Notes under the pieces: model-generated | Databases searched by the model: none | Seen by the model: only the letters and a program-made list of their open reading frames with translations | Told to the model about the DNA's origin: nothing | Position numbers and translations under genes: made by a program | Shown: in pieces, positions 8,448 to 17,185 of the stretch | How the letters are laid out: every line of letters starts with the position of its first letter | How positions within the stretch are numbered: the stretch's first letter is position 1 | NCBI GenBank assembly: GCA_008363215.1 | Contig: RHKP01000016.1 | Coordinates: forward strand, 37,807 to 101,806 | Length of the DNA stretch: 64,000 nt | Direction: 5' to 3' | Source of the DNA: Cyanobacteria bacterium CYA | Lineage (GTDB): Bacteria > Planctomycetota > Phycisphaerae > Phycisphaerales > UBA1924

Positions 8448-9662
8448 TCAGCCGCCGCGCACGATGCGTCCGCCTGTGATCACCACGTCGGCGTGGCGCG
8501 TACCGAAGTCATGCACCAGCGCACGCTCGTCGGTCGCGTGGATCAGAACCAGATCGCCCCGCAGCCCCGGCTCGATGCGCCCGCGATCCTCCAGCCCCAG
8601 CACCGACGCCGCGTTGGCAGTGCCCGCGACGATTGACTCGGCCGGGCACAGCCCGCAGAAGCGCACGCCCAGCGCCATAGCCATCGGCATGGAGACACAG
8701 GGCGCCGACCCCGGATTGCAGTTGGTGGCCAGCGCGACGGCCCCTCCGGCGTCGATGATCCGGCGTGCGTCGGCGTACCTTCCGTCCACGTGGAAGCCCG
8801 AGCAGGGCAGCACCACGCCCAGCGTCGGTGAGTCTCCCAGTCGCTCAATGTCCTCACTTGTGCTCGCTTCGAGATGATCGACGCTCCGAAAGCCCCGGCG
8901 CACGCCTGCGCCGACCATTCCCATCGACGTGAACTGATCGGCATGCACGCGGCATGGGTGTCCCAACTCGCCGGCCACATCGAACAGACGTATGCAATCC
9001 TCCAAACTCCATGCCGACTTCTCGCAGTACGCATCGATCGCCACACCTGGAAACTCGGCATGCACCGCCGGGAGGGTCTCGCGGATCGTCCGATCGACGG
9101 CCCGCGGCTCGTCAGGGTCCATCGCGTGCCCGATGCAGGCCGTCTTGATCACCGTGCCGGACCACTTCGACGCGGCGAGGTCGATGGCACGCAGCATCTT
9201 CAGTTCGCTCTGCGTGCTCAGCCCATACCCGCTTTTCACCTCGACGGTCGTCGAGCCCTCGGACAGCGCGGCCTCGAGCCGTTCGAGCAGCAACTCGGCC
9301 AGGCGCTCTTCGCCGGCCAGACGCACGGCGCGCACGGTCGACATGATTCCGCCGCCGCTCCCGAGCAGTTCGATGTACGTCGCTCCGGCCAGTCGCCTTT
9401 CCCACTCATCCACGCGGCTGCCCGCCCAGCACATGTGTGTGTGGCAGTCGATCAATCCCGGCAGAAGCACGCGACCGCCGGCCTCGATCTCGCGACGTCC
9501 TATCACCGGCAGCCCCGGCCCGACGTGAACGATCATGCCCGCATCGACCGCGACATCGCACACGTCGACCACACTGAGTTGCTGCATGCCCCGTCCGCGC
9601 ACCGCGCCGCGGCCCGGAGCCGGGCCGACCACTCGCGCATGGCGAATCAACAGATCAATCAT
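8448..9662 (-). CDS. hutI: Imidazolonepropionase
   Basis: 404 residues of the amidohydrolase superfamily, third step of histidine degradation (imidazolone-5-propionate to N-formimino-glutamate). Visible signatures: the metal motif DCHTHMCWAGSR, ATYIELLGSGGGIMSTV, EVKSGYGL, the VHADQ metal ligand, SVDHLE, and ATNCNPGSAP near the C-terminal Asp ligand region; HutI usually has ATDxNPG, so Asp to Asn here is a variation worth noting. Start ATG 9662 overlaps the stop of hutG by four bases (ATGA), showing translational coupling. The first two enzymes, histidase and urocanase, are not in the window. Confidence 0.92.
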   Translation of the reverse strand: MIDLLIRHARVVGPAPGRGAVRGRGMQQLSVVDVCDVAVDAGMIVHVGPGLPVIGRREIEAGGRVLLPGLIDCHTHMCWAGSRVDEWERRLAGATYIELLGSGGGIMSTVRAVRLAGEERLAELLLERLEAALSEGSTTVEVKSGYGLSTQSELKMLRAIDLAASKWSGTVIKTACIGHAMDPDEPRAVDRTIRETLPAVHAEFPGVAIDAYCEKSAWSLEDCIRLFDVAGELGHPCRVHADQFTSMGMVGAGVRRGFRSVDHLEASTSEDIERLGDSPTLGVVLPCSGFHVDGRYADARRIIDAGGAVALATNCNPGSAPCVSMPMAMALGVRFCGLCPAESIVAGTANAASVLGLEDRGRIEPGLRGDLVLIHATDERALVHDFGTRHADVVITGGRIVRGG

Positions 9663-10528
9663 GGCGTGCGCTCCGCGAACCCCGACAGAAACGCCAGCAG
9701 CAGTCGCACCGCCAGCCGCGCCGTCCGCCCGCCCTGGTCGTGAGTCGGGTTCAGTTCCATGATGTCAAAGCATCGCACCTGCGAGCACGCCCCGGCCGAC
9801 CGCGCCCAGCGTTCCCCCGTCGAAGGAGCCCAACCACACGGATTCCCCGCACTCACCCCCGGCGCGAACGCCTGGTCGATCACGTCGAGATCGAAACTGG
9901 CGAACAGCGCGCCGCCCGGCCACGCCTCGTCGGGCCCGAAGTCCTCGACCACGCCGCCGTGCTCCTCGAACCACCGCATGTGCTCGCTCGTGTTGGCGAA
10001 CGGATCGAGCCCGTGTACATGCAGCGCCTGTACGCCGCAATCTTCCACCAGTCGGCGGAAGGGCATGCCCGAGCCCTCCTCGGCCCGCACATCGAGGTGA
10101 GCATCGAAGTACACGCCCGCATCCAGCCGCTCACGCCGCGCGACGCCCCGCACGAGGGCGTAGGTCAGATCATGCCCGCCCCCGATGCCGATGGGAAACA
10201 GCCCGCGCTCCAGCACCGCGGATACCGCGGCCGTCACCCGATCGTGCGTCTCCCGAAGCGTGGCGCCCGGCGACACGTCACCCAGGTCGCACACGCGCGG
10301 CCACGACACTCCGTTCGCTTCGGCCGCACCATAGCGGGCCAGCGCCGCGCGGAAGGCCGCGGGGCCGTCTCTCGCGCCTACGCGCCCGCCGTTCATCTCA
10401 ACCCCGCGGTCATCGGGCAGCCCGATGAGTGCGACGTGCGCCGACCCCGGTTCGGTCGACCAGAGGCGGGAAGCCAGTCGGCTGCTTGCTGCGACGGGGT
10501 GCGAGGCTGGAACCAGGTACTCATGCAT
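9659..10528 (-). CDS. hutG: Formimidoylglutamase/arginase-family ureohydrolase
   Basis: 289 residues from ATG 10528. All dimanganese-binding motifs of the arginase fold are present: GGGHDLTY, FDAHLDVR and SFDLDVID, with a late DIMELNP. Because it directly precedes and overlaps hutI, the likely substrate is N-formimino-L-glutamate, giving glutamate and formamide and ending the histidine pathway; agmatinase or arginase activity cannot be excluded on motifs alone. The open frame extends upstream to 10603, but that extra N-terminus is Gly/Pro-rich and lacks a ribosome site; the start at 10528 also has only a weak one. A (GA)12 tract lies about 120 bases upstream. Confidence 0.85.
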   Translation of the reverse strand: MHEYLVPASHPVAASSRLASRLWSTEPGSAHVALIGLPDDRGVEMNGGRVGARDGPAAFRAALARYGAAEANGVSWPRVCDLGDVSPGATLRETHDRVTAAVSAVLERGLFPIGIGGGHDLTYALVRGVARRERLDAGVYFDAHLDVRAEEGSGMPFRRLVEDCGVQALHVHGLDPFANTSEHMRWFEEHGGVVEDFGPDEAWPGGALFASFDLDVIDQAFAPGVSAGNPCGWAPSTGERWARSAGACSQVRCFDIMELNPTHDQGGRTARLAVRLLLAFLSGFAERTP

Positions 10529-10613
10529 CTGCGCCCAGTGTATCCGAACACCGGGCGCGCCCGCGACGGGTGCGCCAGAGGTCCTCACCCCTGAACGACC
10601 CACAAACGACGAC

Positions 10614-10633
10614 GCGCGGGCCCAAGCCCGCGC
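10614..10633 (-). terminator. GC-rich hairpin after the PEP-CTERM-like gene
   Basis: GCGCGGGC at 10614-10621 and GCCCGCGC at 10626-10633 form an 8-bp perfect stem with a 4-base loop, 55 bases after the minus-strand stop at 10688 and about 85 bases before the hutG start. There is only a short T-rich stretch after it on the minus strand, so termination is likely but not certain. Confidence 0.4.
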
Positions 10634-10650
10634 GCCGCTCGTTACACACT

Positions 10651-10674
10651 GAGAGAGAGAGAGAGAGAGAGAGA
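10651..10674. repeat. (GA)12 dinucleotide microsatellite
   Basis: Twelve uninterrupted GA units (TC on the other strand) lie between the stop of the PEP-CTERM-like gene (10688) and the hutG start (10528). It is the only simple repeat of this length I see in the window. Confidence 0.97.
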
Positions 10675-10687
10675 CTGGATCCTGGCT

Positions 10688-11335
10688 TCACCGGCGGCGG
10701 CGAACACTGATCGCACCGCCCAGCCCCATCATCGCCAACACGCCGGGCGAAGGAACCAGCATCTGCACGATGCTGCCCGTCGAGCCGGGGACCATGCTCG
10801 AACCGCCCGCAAAGTCGAGCGAGTCGAAGGCATGCGCCGGTCCGCCCCACGCACTGACGAAGTCCTGGATGATGAACTCCCAGACTTCTCCGACTTCGAA
10901 CACGCCGTTGGCATTGATCGACTCGGAAATCAGGTTGTGGTTGACGCCTGCGGCGTCGATGCGGAAGGCCTGCCCCACCGCGCCGGGCGCGGCCGTCGAC
11001 CAGGCCATCCCGTCCTCGTTACTGATGCTCGTGCCCAGGTCGGCCACGTAGAACAGATCGGTCCACGACTGCCCGGTGAGGTTGGTCATCCGAACGCGGT
11101 AGTTGAGCATGTTCGGATTGTCGTGTGCGACGCAGGCCGAGATGTTCGTGGGTGTGGAACTGGCGTCGATCAGTTCGTTGAGCGGGAAGATGAACGTTCC
11201 CAGTTCATCCACCGCCTGACGCGCCCCCTGGTTGTCGCAGTGGTTGGTGTCGAAGTACGTGCCTGAGACCGGGTTGGCCGAAGCCATCGAAGCAAGCGCA
11301 GCGAGCAGAACGGTGCCGGAGATCAAACGGGACAT
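10688..11335 (-). CDS. Secreted PEP-CTERM-like sorted protein
   Basis: 215 residues. The first 20 residues form a Sec signal peptide (SGTVLLAALASMASA). The mature part is a beta-rich, Asn/Thr-rich domain with no family I can name. The end, VPSPGVLAMMGLGG followed by four arginines, has the layout of a PEP-CTERM tail (Pro motif, hydrophobic helix, basic end), which is cut by an exosortase-type enzyme in related bacteria. AGGAG lies upstream of ATG 11335. No exosortase gene is in the window. Function is unknown; extracellular or outer-surface location is inferred. Confidence 0.78.
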   Translation of the reverse strand: MSRLISGTVLLAALASMASANPVSGTYFDTNHCDNQGARQAVDELGTFIFPLNELIDASSTPTNISACVAHDNPNMLNYRVRMTNLTGQSWTDLFYVADLGTSISNEDGMAWSTAAPGAVGQAFRIDAAGVNHNLISESINANGVFEVGEVWEFIIQDFVSAWGGPAHAFDSLDFAGGSSMVPGSTGSIVQMLVPSPGVLAMMGLGGAISVRRRR

Positions 11336-11442
11336 GGTGGAAACTCCTGTGAGAGAGGTGAGTGGCTTGTCGAATCTCCGCGACCACGTGTGACGCGGAC
11401 ACCATCTCTCTGCGCACAGGCCCGGGTTCTCTCATCAGCGAC

Positions 11443-11477
11443 AAAAAAACCCGGGCGACCGCTTGGGCCGCCCGGGG
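11443..11477 (-). terminator. Rho-independent terminator of mdh
   Basis: On the minus strand an 8-bp perfect stem (CCCGGGCG with CGCCCGGG, 11469-11476 and 11450-11457) is followed at once by seven T residues (11449-11443). It lies 23 bases beyond the mdh stop. Confidence 0.93.
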
Positions 11478-11499
11478 CGCGAAACGCTCTCGGCCGGAC

Positions 11500-12462
11500 T
11501 CAGGCCAGTTCGGGGAACATCCGCTTGACCACGCCGACCAGTTCTTCCACATGGCTGGCCGACTCCTTGAACAGTGTCTGCTCTTCGGGAGTCAGTTTGA
11601 ACTCGACAATCTTCTCGACGCCCCTGGAACCGAGCAGCGCCGGCACGCCGACGAACAACCCCTTGTGCCCGAACTGTCCGTCGAGGTACGCAGCCGTGGG
11701 GATGATCCGCTTCTTGTCCTTGACGATGGCCTCGACCATCTGGATGGTGCCGCTGGCGGGGGCGTAATAGGCGCTGGTGCCCATCAACTTGACGATCTCG
11801 CCGCCTCCGACCTTGGCCCGCTCGACACAGGCAGTGATCTTCTCGGCCGGGAGGAGGTCGGTGACCGGGATGCCGTGGACGCTGGTCAGCCGAGGCAGGG
11901 GAACCATGTCGTCGCCGTGCCCGCCGAGCAGCAGGGCCTGCACGTCCTCGATCGAGCAGCCGATTTCCCAGGCGATGAACGTGCGGAAACGGGCCACGTC
12001 CAGAGCGCCGGCCTGCCCCATGATGCGCCCGGTCGGAAAGCCCGTGGTCTTCCAGGCCGTGTACACCATCGCGTCAAGCGGATTGCTCACCACGATCACG
12101 ATGCTGTCCGGCGCGAACTCCCGGATGTTCTCGCACACGTTCTTGACAATCTTGACGTTGGTGCCGATCAGGTCGTCGCGGCTCATGCCCGGCTTGCGCG
12201 GCAGCCCGGCCGTCACGACCACCACGTCTGAGCCGGCGATGTCCTTGTAGTCAAAAGTACCGACGATGCGGGCGTCGAACCGCTCGATCGGGCCGCAGCA
12301 AGCCAGGTCGATCCCCTTGCCCCTGGGCATGTGGAGTTCAGGCTTGTCGGGGAACGGAATATCCAGCAACACGATGTCGCCCAGTTCTTTCGCGGCCGCC
12401 CAATGAGCGCAGGTCGCCCCGACATTGCCCGCCCCGATGATGCTGATTTTCGCCCGTCGCAC
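11500..12462 (-). CDS. mdh: Malate dehydrogenase (LDH-like type)
   Basis: 320 residues. The NAD-binding Rossmann loop IGAGNVG is at residues 9-15, with the Asp of LLDIPF at the end of the second strand indicating NAD preference. The catalytic and substrate residues are visible in TAGLPRKPGMSRDDL (substrate Arg) and LLLGGHGDDMVPL (catalytic His, preceded by the Asp-bearing loop). The Arg in PRKPGM favours malate/oxaloacetate rather than lactate. It converts malate to oxaloacetate in the citric acid cycle. Start is GTG 12462 with GGGAG upstream. A strong terminator follows, so it is probably monocistronic. Confidence 0.93.
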   Translation of the reverse strand: MRRAKISIIGAGNVGATCAHWAAAKELGDIVLLDIPFPDKPELHMPRGKGIDLACCGPIERFDARIVGTFDYKDIAGSDVVVVTAGLPRKPGMSRDDLIGTNVKIVKNVCENIREFAPDSIVIVVSNPLDAMVYTAWKTTGFPTGRIMGQAGALDVARFRTFIAWEIGCSIEDVQALLLGGHGDDMVPLPRLTSVHGIPVTDLLPAEKITACVERAKVGGGEIVKLMGTSAYYAPASGTIQMVEAIVKDKKRIIPTAAYLDGQFGHKGLFVGVPALLGSRGVEKIVEFKLTPEEQTLFKESASHVEELVGVVKRMFPELA

Positions 12463-12732
12463 TGTTTTCTCCCTTTCTCAATGCCACTCGCCCGGCCCGA
12501 TCCGACCGGAGAAGATGACTATAGGTCCATGCCAATCTTGATAAACTGATCTTCTTCGGGGCATTTCAAGACCGGCAAGTTGTGGCCAATCGCTGCGAAC
12601 TATTCGGAATTCCGTGAAATCCCTCCCATCTTTCCGCTCGAAGAGTAGAATAGTTCTGTCTTGCAGGGAGGAATACCCACCCGGTGCCCATGTGGGCTCG
12701 GGGTTGACAAAATCGAAGAGGAGAACTGAGTT

Positions 12733-13530
12733 ATGCGCGCTTGGACCATCGCCCTTGCTCTGGCGGGCACGGCTGTATCGCTCGCCAACGCCGCCGATAC
12801 GTTCCTTGTCGTTCGTGGGGACGATCTTTACAGGTATGACGGCAACACTGTTCAGACCTTCACGCTCACCGACACCTTCCACTCCCTGTCGCTCACCGAG
12901 CACGGCATCATCGGCGTCAGCAACCTTCAGGAGAACGTCGGCAACCCGCCTCCGGACTTCGAGGTCTGGCGTCTCGACGGCGCTCTCAGCCCCGCCCCCT
13001 TTCTCACCCGAATCGACACGGTCACTGACAAGCGCTTCCCGACCCTCACGCAGGTTGGAAGCACGCTGTACGGCATCGGCGAGGGGGAAATTTACACCGT
13101 CGCTCCCGACTTCTCGCTGACCTTCGTGACCAACGTCAACCCGGGCGAAGCCATCGGCGGCTCGGGCTATGACGCCGCCAGCGACACCTTCTACGTGAGC
13201 GGGCAGACCTCCGACGCGCTGTTCACCCTCGATCTGGGCTCGGGCAATCTCAGCCAGATCGGCACCGGTGTCGGGTTCGACTTCCGCAACCAGGGCGGCG
13301 AGTGGTGGCGCGGGGAGTACTGGGCCGCCTTCGAGGACCTGACCAACGATCGTCTGGTCCTGGGCACGATCGACACGACGACCGGACTCTTCAGCATTGA
13401 AGTCGTCCTTCAGAACGGTCTGGGCACCCTTGGCGCCGGCCAGACCATGGGTCTGGCGATCATTCCCACGCCCGCTTCGCTGGCGCTCCTCGGGCTGGGC
13501 GGACTGGCTGCGGCCCGTCGCCGCCGCTGA
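12733..13530 (+). CDS. Secreted PEP-CTERM-like beta-propeller-type protein
   Basis: 265 residues from ATG 12733, preceded by GGAG. Residues 1-20 are a signal peptide ending AxA (SLANAAD). The body has repeating blocks such as 'FLVVRGDDLYRYDGNTVQTF' and 'ASDTFYVSGQTSDALFTLDLGSG' that look like propeller blades. The tail is IPTPASLALLGLGGLAAA then four arginines, a PEP-CTERM-like anchor similar to that of the protein at 10688-11335. A terminator follows. The role is unknown; surface display is inferred. It is divergent from mdh, 270 bases away. Confidence 0.78.
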   Translation: MRAWTIALALAGTAVSLANAADTFLVVRGDDLYRYDGNTVQTFTLTDTFHSLSLTEHGIIGVSNLQENVGNPPPDFEVWRLDGALSPAPFLTRIDTVTDKRFPTLTQVGSTLYGIGEGEIYTVAPDFSLTFVTNVNPGEAIGGSGYDAASDTFYVSGQTSDALFTLDLGSGNLSQIGTGVGFDFRNQGGEWWRGEYWAAFEDLTNDRLVLGTIDTTTGLFSIEVVLQNGLGTLGAGQTMGLAIIPTPASLALLGLGGLAAARRRR

Positions 13531-13534
13531 TCGC

Positions 13535-15394
13535 TCAACTTGATCTGATCTTGGCAACGCCCGGCATCACCACCGGGCGTTGTTCTTTTGGTCCGCCCCA
13601 CCACCGCTCGCCCCACAGCGCCAGGTTGATCATCGGCCAGGCCAGGCGCCACGACGCCCCGGGCGCGCCCGCCACCGCCTCGATCGCCTCATGCTTGAAC
13701 AACTCCCGCAGCAGGCACGACTCCTGAACCACTGCCCCCAGCGGATCGAGCCACTCCGTGAAAGGCAGAGGAAAACTCGCCTTGGCACGCCGCAGCGCGA
13801 TCGACGGTATGCGCCCCTCATACGCATCGCGCAACGCAACCTTGGTCAGCGCACCCTCCGTCCGCCACGCGATCAACCGCTCCGTCGGCAAGGCACGCGC
13901 CGACGACAGCACGCATGCGTCGGCGAACGGAGTGCGCCCCTCGATGGACTCAAGCATCGTCGACGTATCCAGCCGCCCCAGCAGGCCTGCCAGGTTGACT
14001 CGGCGCTGGTACTCAAGCATGACGCGCACAGCCGCATCCTCGCCCCGCAACGCCTCGCCCCCGCACGCTTCCATCGACGCCTCAAATGACCGGCGCAATG
14101 ACTCGTGCAACCGCGCATCGCCTTCGAGCCCCCTCCACACGCGCTCGTGCAGCAGTGACTCCTTCAGTCCCGGTGGCGTCCATGCGTTGTGCGCCAACTC
14201 CATCTCTGCGAACAACTCAGGGCTGAGCCGCTCGGCGCCCTGGAGCGCCGCCCGCGCGGCCGTCAGCGGCCGGTCGTACCCGGCGAACAACTCGTCGGCT
14301 CCTTCGCCCGACAACGCCACCACGAACCCGTCCCGACGCATCCGTCGTGCCACTTCGTTGATCGCCACTTCGTTCGGCGTGCTGAGCGGCACCCCGAGTC
14401 GCTCGATCATCTCACGCCAACGCTCGACGAACACCTCACGCGATACCTCGACGCTGGTGTGCCGCAGTTTCAACTCTTCTGCCACGGCCTGTGCGCACGC
14501 CAGATCATCTCCCGGATCGCTCGAAGGCGTCCCGGCCGCATATGTGTGCAGCGGGCCCAGGCCCCGCGCCTCAAACGCGATGATCGTGCTGTCCAGCCCG
14601 CCGCTGAGCATCGAGCACACCGGTACGTCGGCCCGCATGTGGCGCCGTACCGATTCGCTCAGCACGTCGCCGATGTCAGCGCGCGCCGGCCCGGACGGGG
14701 GCACCGTGCGCGATCGGCTCGGCAGTTCGTCGCTCGACAGGTCAAACGTGAGGCACTCACCCGCCCGCACCGCACGCACGCCCTCGAACATGGTGTGCCC
14801 GTCCAGACTCGTGCGGATCGTCGACAAGTAGGCGCTCACGCCGCCCCAGTCGGGCCGCACCGGCACGTGCGGGTGATGCAGGATCGCGCCCACCTCACTG
14901 GCAAAGACCAGTTCGATTCCGCCCGGCGTGGCGCCCATCCACCAGTACAACGGCTTGTTGCCAAAGCCGTCCCGCACCAGCACCAGCCGGCGCCTCACCC
15001 GATCGTGCCAGGCGAACGCGAACATGCCGCGCAGGCGTTCCAGAACCCCTTCGCCCCAGAGCGCCAAACTCTCCAGCAACGTCTCGGCGTCGCTGGTGGA
15101 TCGAAATCGCACGCCTGCGTCCGCCAACGCCTTGCGCAACTCCGCGTCGTTGTACAACTCACCGTTGTAGACCAGTGCGTGCCGTCCGTCGCGCGTGACC
15201 ATCGGCTGATCGCCGGCCGACGAGCGATCGATCACCGCCAGACGCCGGTGCCCCAGACCTACGCCGCCCGCAAACAGCAATCCGCTCCCGTCCGGGCCGC
15301 GATGGGTCATCGCGTCGCGAAGGCGCGCCAGGACATCGGCCCCGATGCTGGGCCGACGCGATCCCCCGCTCGCCACGCCGACGATACCACACAC
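13535..15394 (-). CDS. asnB: Asparagine synthase (glutamine-hydrolysing)
   Basis: 619 residues in two domains. The N-terminal class II glutamine amidotransferase starts with the nucleophile Cys2 (MCGIVGVASGG) and has THRGPDGSG and YNGELYND motifs. The ATP-pyrophosphatase synthetase domain starts near residue 240 with the SGGLDST phosphate-binding loop (about 260) and contains ALSGEGADELFAGYDR. It makes asparagine from aspartate, glutamine and ATP; homologues next to sugar genes can instead amidate other substrates. Start is GTG 15394 with a GGGGAGGG site. The 3' end encodes the hairpin of the convergent terminator. Confidence 0.92.
   Translation of the reverse strand: MCGIVGVASGGSRRPSIGADVLARLRDAMTHRGPDGSGLLFAGGVGLGHRRLAVIDRSSAGDQPMVTRDGRHALVYNGELYNDAELRKALADAGVRFRSTSDAETLLESLALWGEGVLERLRGMFAFAWHDRVRRRLVLVRDGFGNKPLYWWMGATPGGIELVFASEVGAILHHPHVPVRPDWGGVSAYLSTIRTSLDGHTMFEGVRAVRAGECLTFDLSSDELPSRSRTVPPSGPARADIGDVLSESVRRHMRADVPVCSMLSGGLDSTIIAFEARGLGPLHTYAAGTPSSDPGDDLACAQAVAEELKLRHTSVEVSREVFVERWREMIERLGVPLSTPNEVAINEVARRMRRDGFVVALSGEGADELFAGYDRPLTAARAALQGAERLSPELFAEMELAHNAWTPPGLKESLLHERVWRGLEGDARLHESLRRSFEASMEACGGEALRGEDAAVRVMLEYQRRVNLAGLLGRLDTSTMLESIEGRTPFADACVLSSARALPTERLIAWRTEGALTKVALRDAYEGRIPSIALRRAKASFPLPFTEWLDPLGAVVQESCLLRELFKHEAIEAVAGAPGASWRLAWPMINLALWGERWWGGPKEQRPVVMPGVAKIRSS
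13555..13589 (+). terminator. Rho-independent terminator of the PEP-CTERM-like gene
   Basis: A 10-bp perfect stem, CAACGCCCGG (13555-13564) with CCGGGCGTTG (13573-13582), and a T-rich tail TTCTTTT at 13583-13589. It lies inside the last codons of the convergent asnB gene (stop at 13535), so it doubles as coding sequence on the other strand. Confidence 0.88.
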
Positions 15395-15537
15395 GCCCTC
15401 CCCATCGGCCCTGTCACGCGACCGGCTTGAAGTTCAGCCATGCGGCTCAGAACACCGCCAAACCCAGCACATTGCCTGCGCCAGGCGCGGGCTTCCAGCC
15501 GCTCATGCTCAGAAGGTGGGCTGCTTCCGATCGCCCG

Positions 15538-16932
15538 TCACAGCGCGCCCACCGCCTGCAGCAGGTTCAGCGCCACGCTGATGAAGAACATCCCGATCAG
15601 AATCAGGAACAGCGGCTCCATCACGATCTGCGAGAACCCGGGCTTGCCTGGCGGCTGTGATGAGTCCGGCGGAGGCTCGGCCTGCACCTGCGCTTCGATC
15701 TGCGCCAGTTGCGCCAGGTCCACCTGCCCCACCACACCCTTGTGCGCGATCGGCGGAGTCTCGCCCCGCCGCACCGCACGCAGATCCAGCAGCAGATCCG
15801 TCGCGGTCTGGTACCGCGCCTTGGGATCCTTGGCCATCATCACTTCGATGATTTCGCTCACCCCGGCGCTCAACTTGGGGTTGACGTGGTCCGGGGGCAC
15901 CAGTTCGGCCTTGAGGTGCTTGTGCATCACCGCCGACGGGTTCTTGCCCTCGAAAGGCACCGAGCCCGTCACCATGTGGTACATCGTCGCGCCCAGTGAG
16001 TAGATGTCCGCCGGCGGGCCGATGTTCACTTCGCCCCGGATCTGCTCGGGGCTGATGTAGTACGGCGTGCCGAACGCCTTGCCCTTTTCCGCCTCGGCCG
16101 CCTCCTTGTCGCTGATCGCACGCGCCAGACCCATGTCGGCGACCTTGAGCACGCCTTCCTTCGAGATCATCAGGTTCTTCGGCTTGATGTCCCGGTGCAC
16201 CAGTCCCTTGGAATGGGCGTGTTCGAGCGCCTCGGCCGTCTGGATGATGAAGTCCAGCGCCTCCGTTTCGTTGTACCGCTTGTGCTTGGTGATGTCGTCG
16301 TGGACCGTGCGCCCCTCGACATACTCCATGACGAAGTAGTACACGTCGCCGGCCCGACCCACGTCGAACGCCTGCACGATGTTCGGATGGTTCAACTGCG
16401 CCGCCGCACGCCCCTCGGCGTAGAACCGTTCGATGAACTGCGGATTCTGGCTGTGCTGCTTGGGCAGCACCTTGATTGCGACCATGCGATCAAGGCTCAG
16501 TTGTTTGGCCTTGTACACCTTGGCCATCGCCCCGGCGCCAAGCCTGCCCAGAATCCGGTAGCCCGGGATCGCCTGCCCGGAACGCTCGGCCTCGATGCGC
16601 TCCTTCAGCCTGGCCAACTGCCGCTGGGTGATGTAGTCGTGGTCGATCAGGATCTGCGCCAGCGACTGCCCGCGCTTGTCCTCTGACTCGGCGCCCCGGG
16701 CGGCGGCGAAGGCGTGCTGCACCTCCTCCGGCGTGGCCAGCCCCTGCTCGACCACCAGCCGCCCCACCAGCGTGTCGATGTTGGTTCCGCCCTTGGCCGC
16801 CCGTTGCAAGGCCTCTTCGGTCGCCTCGACCGACGCCTGTTCACCTGACGTCGGATCCAGCGGCGTGGTGTCGTCGCCTCGCTCGATCGGCGCGGTCTTG
16901 TTCGGGTCAGGTTCAGGCGAGAACTGGGTCAT
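15538..16932 (-). CDS. Membrane-anchored eukaryotic-type Ser/Thr protein kinase
   Basis: 464 residues. An N-terminal region (about 40-115) holds two similar helical units (LVGRLVVEQGLATPEEV and LAQILIDHDYITQRQL) that recall the N-terminal domain of type II secretion/pilus ATPases. The kinase domain follows: GRLGAGAMAKVY, VAIKVL (Lys near 151), HRDIKPKN (near 247), ADMG in place of DFG with the metal-binding Asp kept, and a conserved SPEQ. A C-terminal hydrophobic segment (PLFLILIGMFFISVALNLL) is a single membrane anchor placing the kinase in the cytoplasm. All catalytic residues are present, so activity is expected, unlike the pseudokinase at 5819-6676. Confidence 0.9.
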   Translation of the reverse strand: MTQFSPEPDPNKTAPIERGDDTTPLDPTSGEQASVEATEEALQRAAKGGTNIDTLVGRLVVEQGLATPEEVQHAFAAARGAESEDKRGQSLAQILIDHDYITQRQLARLKERIEAERSGQAIPGYRILGRLGAGAMAKVYKAKQLSLDRMVAIKVLPKQHSQNPQFIERFYAEGRAAAQLNHPNIVQAFDVGRAGDVYYFVMEYVEGRTVHDDITKHKRYNETEALDFIIQTAEALEHAHSKGLVHRDIKPKNLMISKEGVLKVADMGLARAISDKEAAEAEKGKAFGTPYYISPEQIRGEVNIGPPADIYSLGATMYHMVTGSVPFEGKNPSAVMHKHLKAELVPPDHVNPKLSAGVSEIIEVMMAKDPKARYQTATDLLLDLRAVRRGETPPIAHKGVVGQVDLAQLAQIEAQVQAEPPPDSSQPPGKPGFSQIVMEPLFLILIGMFFISVALNLLQAVGAL

Positions 16933-17185
16933 CGTGCTTGGTTCTGGATCGGACGGAAAGTATGGGACGGATCTCCCGCTGTCAAACCCCCGCGCGCCCT
17001 CTTCCCCGAGCCGGTACGCATCCCCCGCCTCAGTGGATCGGTTGCCTGAATCACCTCAGGCCAAACAATAGCGTTCCGCGCAGCGCCCCGGAATCGCTAC
17101 CCCCGCAACTATTGCCCGTGCCCCTGCGGGTTCCTGACTCCGACGGGTTATACTGCCCTCCCCTCCATCGGTTCAGTGCACGCTC

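Noticed and set aside
12704..12709. TTGACA that looks like a -35 box before the PEP-CTERM-like gene
   Set aside because: It is only about 24 bases before the ATG, leaving no room for a -10 box and leader.
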